Made by a program: the position numbers and the translations under genes | NCBI GenBank assembly: GCA_946187475.1 | Contig: CAMHRJ010000158.1 | Location: forward strand, 1 to 5,772 | Reading direction: 5' to 3' | Origin: an uncultured Clostridia bacterium | GTDB lineage: Bacteria; Bacillota; Clostridia; Oscillospirales; Oscillospiraceae | DNA: 5,772 nt | The notes under the pieces: generated by a model | The model's input: the letters and a program-made list of their open reading frames with translations, nothing else | What the model was told of the DNA's origin: nothing | The model's database searches: none | In this document: piece after piece, positions 1-4,272 of the stretch | Numbering within the stretch: the stretch's first letter is position 1 | Layout: each line of letters starts with the position of its first letter

Positions 1-821
1 GGGCGGCGGAGCTGCTGCACGTGACCCAGCCCACTCTGTCCCGGGCCATGGGCGCCCTGGAGGAGGAGCTGGGCAAGAAGCTCTTCACCCGCCACAGCTT
101 CAGCATCTCCCTCACCGAGGAGGGCATGCTGCTGCGGGACCGGGCGGAGGACCTGATCACCATGGCGGACAAGATCCAGCAGGAATTCCTGTCTCTGGAC
201 GACATCACCGGCGGCGAGCTCTATCTGGGTCTGGCGGAATCCTACCAGATTCGCCATCTGGCCCGGGCCCTGCGGACGCTGAAGGGCCAGTATCCCGGTC
301 TGCGGTATCACATCACCAGCGGCGACACCGAGCAGGTGACGGAAAAGCTGGACAAGGGACTGCTGGACTTCGCGGTGCTCTGCGACACCCCCGATCCCAG
401 GAAATACGACTCGATTCTCTTTCCGGAGCGGGACATCTGGGGCTTGATCTTGCCGGAATCGGACCCACTGGCAGAAAAGGAGGCCATCCAAGCGGATGAC
501 CTCATCGGGCTGCCTCTCTTCACCTCCCGGCAGGGCTGGGAGGGCGACATCAAGACCTGGGCCGGGGAGAAGTTTCCGCTGCTCCATCTGGAGGGCTCCT
601 CCCGCCTGGCCTACAACGCCTCCCTCTTCGTCCGGGAGGGGCTGGGCTACCAGCTCTCCTTCGCGCATCTGGTGAACACCTCTGCCGAGAGCGGACTGGT
701 GTTCCGGCCTCTGGAGCCCCGACTGGAGGTGCGGCTCTGCCTGATCTGGAACAAATACCAGACCTTCACGCCCATCGCGGAGCGCTTTCTGCAGCAGGTG
801 CGCCAGAGCTTCGCAGAATGA
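1..821 (+). CDS. LysR-family transcriptional regulator, 5'-truncated by window edge
   Basis: This is a DNA-binding transcriptional regulator of the LysR family. The reading frame is open from base 3, and the six codons before the GTG at 21 read AAELLH. They continue directly into VTQPTLSRAMGALEEELG, the second half of the classic LysR winged helix-turn-helix, so that GTG is an internal valine and not the start. The window holds 272 residues; the family is about 290-300, so roughly 20 N-terminal residues lie upstream. After the HTH comes the wing (KKLFTRHSFSISLTEEG), a linker helix, and a periplasmic-binding-protein-like effector domain from about residue 75 onward (HLARALRTLKGQYPGL, DKGLLDFAVL). 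The effector cannot be read from sequence. The gene converges on the four-gene minus-strand cluster, so it is not in the usual divergent position relative to a target; its true target may lie upstream of the window. The stop TGA at 819-821 touches the terminator hairpin. Confidence 0.93.
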   Translation, partial: AAELLHVTQPTLSRAMGALEEELGKKLFTRHSFSISLTEEGMLLRDRAEDLITMADKIQQEFLSLDDITGGELYLGLAESYQIRHLARALRTLKGQYPGLRYHITSGDTEQVTEKLDKGLLDFAVLCDTPDPRKYDSILFPERDIWGLILPESDPLAEKEAIQADDLIGLPLFTSRQGWEGDIKTWAGEKFPLLHLEGSSRLAYNASLFVREGLGYQLSFAHLVNTSAESGLVFRPLEPRLEVRLCLIWNKYQTFTPIAERFLQQVRQSFAE

Positions 822-856
822 AACATGCCAACCGGCCAGTGCCGGTTGGCATGTTT
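821..856. terminator. Bidirectional intrinsic terminator between convergent genes
   Basis: Bases 821-836 (AAACATGCCAACCGGC) and 841-856 (GCCGGTTGGCATGTTT) are a perfect 16-bp inverted repeat around a CAGT loop. The stem begins with AAA and ends with TTT, which provides an A-tract/U-tract in both directions. On the plus strand it is followed by ATTAGTTTT. The first base of the stem is the last base of the LysR stop codon, and the minus-strand cysteine desulfhydrase-like gene ends only 7 bases away at 864. The position between two converging stops and the symmetry indicate a shared rho-independent terminator. Confidence 0.88.
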
Positions 857-863
857 ATTAGTT

Positions 864-1805
864 TTACAGGGCGAACAGTCCTCCGGCGCCGCCGGAGTGG
901 AGGAACAGCACCTTGTCCTCGGGCCGGAAGGCCCCCTCCTTCGCCAGGGCCAGCAGCCCGCCGAAGGCCTTGCCGGTGTAGACCGGGTCCAGGAACAGGC
1001 CCTCCTGCTCTGCCATGAGGGACACTGCCGCGTTCCCCTCCTCGGAGGGGATGGCGTAGCCCGCGCCGCAGACGTCCCGCAGCAGGTAGTCCGCCGGAGT
1101 GATCTCCATCTCCGCCTCCAGCAGCTCCGCCGCCGCTTTCATGAGAGCGGGGGTGATCTCGTCGAAGGGCTCCCGGTCCACCATCATGCCGTGAACCCGG
1201 GTTCCGGGAAGGAACAGCTTCGCGCCCAGGGCCATGCCGGCCATGGTGCCGCCGCTGCCCTCGGCACAGACGATGTGGTCGAAGGCCATGCCCTGCTCCG
1301 CGATCTCCTTTGCGCAGGCCACATAGCCCAAGGTGCCCAGGGGATTGGAGCCGCCGCAGGGGATCTTATAATAAGGCCTTCCCAGCGCAGCGCCGACGCG
1401 GTCCATCTCGGCGTAGATGTCCGCATAGTCGTCGGTGTCTATGAACCGGACGTCCGTGCCCATGATGCGCTCCAGCAGGAGGTTGCCCACGCAGTCGGTC
1501 ACGCCCCGCTGCTTCAGCAGCAGGATGGCCTGCAGCCCCAGCTTCCCCGCCGCGGCGGCGGTGAGCATGGCGTGGTTGGACTGGGCGCCGCCGGTGGTGA
1601 ACACCACCTCCGCCCCCTGGGCCTTGGCGTCCGCCAGCAGGAATTCCAGCTTCCGCACCTTGTTGCCGCCCAGACCCAGGCCGGTGAGATCGTCCCGCTT
1701 CACATACACGTTGGTGTGCAGCAGGCGGCTGATGTTCTCCAGCTTCTGGATGGGCGTGGGGAATACGCCCAGAGACACTCTGGGAAAGGAATCCAGGGAT
1801 TTCAT
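864..1805 (-). CDS. D-cysteine desulfhydrase-like PLP-dependent enzyme (ACC deaminase superfamily)
   Basis: A 313-residue cytosolic fold-type II PLP enzyme of the ACC deaminase/D-cysteine desulfhydrase family, full length for the family. The expected reaction is D-cysteine to pyruvate, H2S and ammonia. The PLP lysine is K49 in GGNKVRKLEFL, and the SNH motif at 76-78 carries the conserved active-site serine. The C-terminal motifs are LDPVYTGKA (272-280) and HSGG (303-306). ACC deaminases carry Glu in YEGK and Leu in HLGG at these places; here T277 and S304 occupy them, which favours a desulfhydrase or related lyase over ACC deaminase. The start is ATG at 1805, preceded by GGAGG with 8-nt spacing; a GTG three codons upstream overlaps that ribosome binding site and is rejected. 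It is last in the four-gene cluster, 31 nt after the flavoprotein gene, and ends just before the shared terminator. L-cysteate or other beta-eliminating lyase activity remains possible. Confidence 0.87.
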   Translation of the reverse strand: MKSLDSFPRVSLGVFPTPIQKLENISRLLHTNVYVKRDDLTGLGLGGNKVRKLEFLLADAKAQGAEVVFTTGGAQSNHAMLTAAAAGKLGLQAILLLKQRGVTDCVGNLLLERIMGTDVRFIDTDDYADIYAEMDRVGAALGRPYYKIPCGGSNPLGTLGYVACAKEIAEQGMAFDHIVCAEGSGGTMAGMALGAKLFLPGTRVHGMMVDREPFDEITPALMKAAAELLEAEMEITPADYLLRDVCGAGYAIPSEEGNAAVSLMAEQEGLFLDPVYTGKAFGGLLALAKEGAFRPEDKVLFLHSGGAGGLFAL

Positions 1806-1812
1806 GGGATGC

Positions 1813-1818
1813 ACCTCC
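1813..1818 (-). promoter_or_regulatory. Ribosome binding site fixing the start of the desulfhydrase-like gene
   Basis: On the minus strand this reads GGAGGT and lies 7-8 nt from the ATG at 1805. The longer open frame would begin at a GTG (1814-1812) that uses bases of this same Shine-Dalgarno sequence. The ATG is therefore the likely start. Confidence 0.8.
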
Positions 1819-1836
1819 GCTTTTATGCGTTTTCGA

Positions 1837-2472
1837 TTATTTGCCCAGCTCCACGCCCATCCGGAAGGCCTGTTTGCACTCCTCCGGGAAGACCGTCTCG
1901 TGACGGCGCTGCTTTTCCTCGGGGTCGAAGATGGACCAGGGCCAGTCGGTTTTGCTGTAGTCCTTCAGCTGCAGGGTGTTGCCGCTGATCAGCGTCCGGG
2001 TGGGGCCGACGTAGGTGTTGAGCGTCTGTTGATAACCCCGCACCAGATCGGTGTAATAGGTGTCCGGCGCGTTGCTGGTCATGATCATCAGCACCGGGAT
2101 GGGATGCTCGTTGCAGCAGCGCTGCTGGGCGTTGTAGGTGAGGTTCTGGAACACCAGCCGCTCATAGAGGGCCCGGAAGCCCGCGCTCACCTGGCTGAGA
2201 TAGTTGGGTGTGCCCAGAATCAGGCCGTCGGCCTCCCGGATGGCGTCCAGCACCGGGGTGAGCCCGTCCTTGCAGATGCAGCGGCCCTTGAACTTCTCCT
2301 TCTTGCAGCCGAAGCAGGAGATGCAGCCGGTGTACTTCTCCAGCCGGTAGAGATCGAACTTCTCCACCTGGGCCCCGACGCTCTCGGCGCCTTTGGCGGC
2401 CTCGGTGACCAGGGTGTCTGTGTTCCAGCCCTTCCGGGGGCTGCCGTTCACAACAACGATTTTCGTTGCCAT
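1837..2472 (-). CDS. Flavodoxin-like NAD(P)H/FMN oxidoreductase with cysteine cluster (iron-sulfur flavoprotein-like)
   Basis: A 211-residue protein of the NADPH-dependent FMN reductase / iron-sulfur flavoprotein group, predicted to be cytosolic. It opens with a beta strand and phosphate-binding loop typical of this fold, KIVVVNGSPRKGWNT (residues 4-18), which binds the FMN phosphate. A cysteine-rich stretch follows at 50-67: GCISCFGCKKEKFKGRCIC, with C50, C53, C56, C65 and C67. The next conserved block, ADGLILGTPNYL (81-92), is the second flavin-contact strand. Iron-sulfur flavoproteins bind a 4Fe-4S cluster through a compact CX2CX2CXnC motif; the pattern here, CX2CX2CX8CXC, fits but has an extra cysteine. 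The chosen start is MATKIVVV at 2472, with AGGAGG 7 nt upstream; 20 further in-frame upstream codons overlap the end of the preceding gene and are rejected. It follows the MBL-rubredoxin gene by 14 nt, so the two are almost certainly co-transcribed. Its electron partner is unknown; the neighbouring rubredoxin domain is the obvious candidate. Confidence 0.86.
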   Translation of the reverse strand: MATKIVVVNGSPRKGWNTDTLVTEAAKGAESVGAQVEKFDLYRLEKYTGCISCFGCKKEKFKGRCICKDGLTPVLDAIREADGLILGTPNYLSQVSAGFRALYERLVFQNLTYNAQQRCCNEHPIPVLMIMTSNAPDTYYTDLVRGYQQTLNTYVGPTRTLISGNTLQLKDYSKTDWPWSIFDPEEKQRRHETVFPEECKQAFRMGVELGK

Positions 2473-2479
2473 GGCGAAC

Positions 2480-2485
2480 CCTCCT
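2480..2485 (-). promoter_or_regulatory. Ribosome binding site of the flavoprotein gene
   Basis: A perfect AGGAGG on the minus strand lies in the 14-nt gap between the MBL-rubredoxin stop (2489-2487) and the ATG at 2472, with 7-nt spacing. It decides the start in favour of MATKIVVV over the 20-codon longer frame. Confidence 0.85.
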
Positions 2486-2486
2486 G

Positions 2487-3428
2487 TCAAGCCGGATTGA
2501 ACTTGTCCTTGCCCTGCTTGCAGCGGGGGCACTTCCAGTCCTCCGGCAGGTCGGCGAAGGCAGCGCCCTCGTGCTCCGCGGGGTCATAGACATAGCCGCA
2601 GACGGAGCAGACATACTTGCCGGAAGCCGTCCGATCGCTGAAGTCGTATTCCGCAAAGACCGTGGGCACGGGGTGGTCCAAATCCATTACGCGCTTGGCC
2701 TCCAGATTCTCATAGCCCTGGGGCGTATGGGTGCCGCAGTAGACCGTGGGCTGGTTGCGGATGAACTCCCGCACCCGGTCCAGGGTCTCCCGGGCGGCAG
2801 GCAAATCCTCGAACACCATGGAGAGCTTGTTGGCATACAGCGCCTCATCCACGTAGGTGATGTCGCCGTGGAGCATATAGAACAGGCCGTCATTCTCTGC
2901 CACCACGATGCTGTTGCCGTTGGTGTGGCCCTTAGCCTTGATAAAATACACGCCGTCCCGGATCTTCTGACATGCGGGGAAGTTATAATATGCGCCGTCG
3001 GTGTATTCCACGGGCACGATGTTCTCCAGACCCTGGAGCTCCGCCGCGCCGACTTCCTCCGCACCCACGTAGATCTTCGCGTTGGGGAAAGATCTCAGCT
3101 CGCCGGAGTGGTCGGCGTGCTTGTGGGTCAGGAGGATCTTCGTCACCTGCTCGGGCTTGTAGCCCAGGGCGGTAAAGGCCTCCATGTAGCTGCAGATGTC
3201 CTTGCCGGTGTAGGCGGGGCTGGTCTCGTTGGGCTTTTCCTCCGGCGTGCCGGCGGGCAGACCCGTGTCCACGAGGATGACCTCGTCCCCGGTATCGATC
3301 AGATAGTTCTGCAGACTGCCGCGATAGCGGACATTGGGGTCAAACTTCTCCGGCCCATCCTCGCCGCCGAAGGCGAAGGGCTGGCCGTAAAAGCCGTCTT
3401 TCCTGAATTTCACTGCCTGGATGATCAT
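2487..3428 (-). CDS. Metallo-beta-lactamase-fold protein fused to a C-terminal rubredoxin domain
   Basis: A 313-residue two-domain protein. Residues ~1-250 are a metallo-beta-lactamase (MBL) fold: LVDTG at 52-56, the metal motif HKHADH at 102-107 (H102, H104, D106, H107), H168 in GHTNGN, D189 in HGD and H234 in GTH. This is a complete ligand set for a two-metal site. Residues ~271-312 are a rubredoxin domain with C274/C277 (CSVCGY) and C300/C303 (CPRC), followed by GKDKF; it should bind one Fe(Cys)4 and carry single electrons. The loop between the cysteine pairs is 22 residues, shorter than in stand-alone rubredoxins (29 in the clostridial type). Flavodiiron proteins use H-x-E-x-D-H, so H104 points to a lactonase/glyoxalase-II-type site instead. 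The start is ATG at 3428, with AAAGGAGG 7 nt upstream; a GTG at 3494 overlapping the nitroreductase stop lacks good spacing. No membrane segment or signal peptide is seen. The substrate is unknown. Confidence 0.88.
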   Translation of the reverse strand: MIIQAVKFRKDGFYGQPFAFGGEDGPEKFDPNVRYRGSLQNYLIDTGDEVILVDTGLPAGTPEEKPNETSPAYTGKDICSYMEAFTALGYKPEQVTKILLTHKHADHSGELRSFPNAKIYVGAEEVGAAELQGLENIVPVEYTDGAYYNFPACQKIRDGVYFIKAKGHTNGNSIVVAENDGLFYMLHGDITYVDEALYANKLSMVFEDLPAARETLDRVREFIRNQPTVYCGTHTPQGYENLEAKRVMDLDHPVPTVFAEYDFSDRTASGKYVCSVCGYVYDPAEHEGAAFADLPEDWKCPRCKQGKDKFNPA

Positions 3429-3435
3429 GTGTGTT

Positions 3436-3443
3436 CCTCCTTT
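3436..3443 (-). promoter_or_regulatory. Ribosome binding site of the MBL-rubredoxin gene
   Basis: The minus strand reads AAAGGAGG 7 nt before the ATG at 3428. This supports MIIQAVKF as the N-terminus, rather than the GTG 22 codons earlier at 3494. Confidence 0.85.
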
Positions 3444-3461
3444 GGTCGTTTGCTTGTTCCA

Positions 3462-3478
3462 GCAGCGCCTCTCGCTGC
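3462..3478 (-). other. Intercistronic hairpin between nitroreductase and MBL-rubredoxin genes
   Basis: On the minus strand GCAGCG and CGCTGC form a 6-bp GC-rich stem around a 5-nt loop, in the 62-nt gap between the two genes. No U-tract follows, so it is not a good terminator. It could be an mRNA stability or processing element, or chance. Confidence 0.4.
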
Positions 3479-3490
3479 GTTTGTTCTCAT

Positions 3491-3985
3491 TCACTCCACA
3501 TAGTGGATGCGGTTTTCCTCAAAGCGGTCCCGCTGCTGCCGCTCCTCGGCGGGATAGCCATAGGGGAAGATGGCGAAGGCCCGGACGTCCTTCGGCAGAC
3601 CCAGCACAGCCTCCACGGCCCGCATCCGCTCCTCCTGGGGCGCGATGCCCAGCCACACGCCGCCCAGACCCTGGCTGACGCACTCCAGCCAGAGGTTTTC
3701 CATGGCGATGGACATGTCGATGTGGGCGTAGTCCGGCAGCATGCAGTCCTTCCGATAGACGGAGACGATGGCCGCCGGGGCGTTCTTCGTCATGCCGGAA
3801 TAGGGGCTGACCGTGGACAGGGCCTCCAGCTTGGCCCGGTTGGTCACCACGTAAAACTCCCAGGGCTGCTGGTTTTTGGCCGAGGGCGCCTGCATGGCGG
3901 CCCGGAGCAGCGCCAGGGTCTTTTCCGGCTCCACAGGCCGGGGCTGATATTTGCGGATGCTCACACGGGTGTATAACTCGTTCAT
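3491..3985 (-). CDS. Nitroreductase-family FMN oxidoreductase
   Basis: A 164-residue protein of the nitroreductase family: FMN-dependent, usually homodimeric enzymes that reduce nitro compounds, quinones or other substrates with NAD(P)H. Characteristic features are the N-terminal RVSIRKYQPRPV (7-18), whose arginines contact the FMN phosphate; APSAKNQQPWEFYVV (33-47), the flavin-binding segment; ENLWLECVSQGLGGVWLG (96-113), the helix and glycine turn at the dimer/flavin site; and a C-terminal GYPAEE (143-148) followed by a basic tail. At 164 residues it is at the short end of the family, and no ferredoxin domain is fused. The ATG at 3985 has AGGAGG 5 nt upstream (3991-3996). It is the first gene after the minus-strand promoter at 4039-4067 and the natural head of the four-gene cluster. 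Its physiological substrate cannot be read from sequence. Confidence 0.9.
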   Translation of the reverse strand: MNELYTRVSIRKYQPRPVEPEKTLALLRAAMQAPSAKNQQPWEFYVVTNRAKLEALSTVSPYSGMTKNAPAAIVSVYRKDCMLPDYAHIDMSIAMENLWLECVSQGLGGVWLGIAPQEERMRAVEAVLGLPKDVRAFAIFPYGYPAEERQQRDRFEENRIHYVE

Positions 3986-4005
3986 GGGTGCCTCCTGTTC
4001 CGGCT

Positions 4006-4019
4006 GTGCGAACGCGCAC
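4006..4019 (-). other. Small inverted repeat in the 5' leader of the minus-strand operon
   Basis: GTGCG and CGCAC (4006-4010 and 4015-4019) flank a 4-nt loop between the predicted transcription start (about 4032) and the nitroreductase ribosome binding site. It could be a short leader hairpin or an operator half-site pair. The stem is only 5 bp, so chance is possible. Confidence 0.35.
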
Positions 4020-4038
4020 CGCCTGATTCTTTTTTATT

Positions 4039-4067
4039 ATTATATCGTTCCGAAAGAGCATTGGCAA
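4039..4067 (-). promoter_or_regulatory. Sigma-A-type promoter of the minus-strand redox operon
   Basis: Reading the minus strand, TTGCCA (4067-4062) is the -35 element and a perfect TATAAT (4044-4039) is the -10 element, with exactly 17 bp between them. Transcription would begin near 4032, leaving a leader of about 47 nt before the nitroreductase ATG. No other strong promoter is apparent in the short gaps of the cluster, so this one probably drives all four genes. Confidence 0.8.
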
Positions 4068-4084
4068 GGGGCGTTTCTCCGGCG

Positions 4085-4140
4085 ATTCCCGCCAAAAGCA
4101 GGCTCCATTTGCTTCCTTTTCACATTTCCCACAAATTCCC
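4085..4140. promoter_or_regulatory. Phased TTCCC repeats in the divergent control region (candidate operators)
   Basis: ATTCCC at 4085-4090, TTTCCC at 4125-4130 and ATTCCC at 4135-4140 lie 40 and 10 bases apart, so all are on one face of the helix. They lie between the two divergent promoters. A regulator could bind here, but the motif is short and I do not recognise it. Confidence 0.3.
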
Positions 4141-4157
4141 GGCGCTATTTACAAAAA

Positions 4158-4166
4158 TTATCCACA
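4158..4166 (+). promoter_or_regulatory. Exact DnaA-box match (TTATCCACA)
   Basis: The 9-mer TTATCCACA matches the bacterial DnaA-box consensus without mismatch. It sits about 18 bases upstream of the -35 element of the threonine ammonia-lyase promoter. Only one perfect box is seen, so this is not an origin. It may be a DnaA-responsive site or chance; about 0.04 exact matches are expected in a window of this length on both strands if bases were random. Confidence 0.3.
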
Positions 4167-4168
4167 AT

Positions 4169-4184
4169 ATTGCATAATTTCAAT
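4169..4184. promoter_or_regulatory. ATTG-N8-CAAT dyad overlapping the plus-strand -35 element
   Basis: ATTG (4169-4172) and CAAT (4181-4184) form an interrupted palindrome with an 8-nt AT-rich centre, touching the TTGACT -35 box. The size and AT-rich spacing resemble operator dyads such as LysR-type T-N11-A sites. The arms are only 4 bp, so support is weak. Confidence 0.3.
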
Positions 4185-4213
4185 TGACTAACCGGGGTAT
4201 TGTTCGTTATATT
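4184..4213 (+). promoter_or_regulatory. Sigma-A-type promoter of the threonine ammonia-lyase/RidA operon
   Basis: TTGACT (4184-4189, one mismatch to TTGACA) and TATATT (4208-4213) are separated by 18 bp. The predicted start is near 4220-4225, giving a leader of about 50 nt before the ATG at 4273. Overlapping TAT repeats after the -10 leave its exact register slightly uncertain. Confidence 0.7.
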
Positions 4214-4225
4214 ATTATCAGTACA

Positions 4226-4240
4226 CGGCGCTCTGCGCCG
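4226..4240 (+). other. Hairpin at the 5' end of the threonine ammonia-lyase mRNA
   Basis: CGGCGC (4226-4231) and GCGCCG (4235-4240) form a 6-bp, all G-C stem with a TCT triloop. It lies at or just after the predicted transcription start, so the mRNA would begin with a stable hairpin. Such 5' structures are known to protect transcripts from 5'-end-dependent decay; that role here is inferred. It is too far from the ribosome binding site (4258-4265) to block it directly. Confidence 0.5.
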
Positions 4241-4272
4241 GGCCGAACAATTCCAGGAAAGGAAGTTATACT

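Noticed and set aside
21..23. GTG at 21 as the true start of the LysR gene.
   Set aside because: The frame is open to the window edge and the upstream codons encode the expected first part of the helix-turn-helix.
864..1805. Calling the PLP enzyme an ACC deaminase.
   Set aside because: The two diagnostic ACC deaminase residues (Glu in YEGK, Leu in HLGG) are Thr and Ser here.
825..1988. A 387-codon plus-strand open frame opposite the desulfhydrase-like gene, and similar long frames at 1435-2589 and 2466-3503.
   Set aside because: They lie antisense to genes with clear family motifs and their translations show no domain. The first starts inside the terminator stem.
2487..3428. Calling the MBL-rubredoxin protein a canonical flavodiiron NO/O2 reductase.
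   Set aside because: It lacks the flavodoxin domain, and its metal motif has His where flavodiiron proteins have Glu.
3429..3494. An N-terminal extension of the MBL-rubredoxin gene from the GTG overlapping the nitroreductase stop.
   Set aside because: The GGAG before it is too close to the codon, the added residues look non-conserved, and AAAGGAGG stands at ideal spacing before the ATG at 3428.
4158..4166. A replication origin based on the DnaA box.
   Set aside because: There is only one perfect box, no clear box cluster, and no dnaA or dnaN gene nearby.
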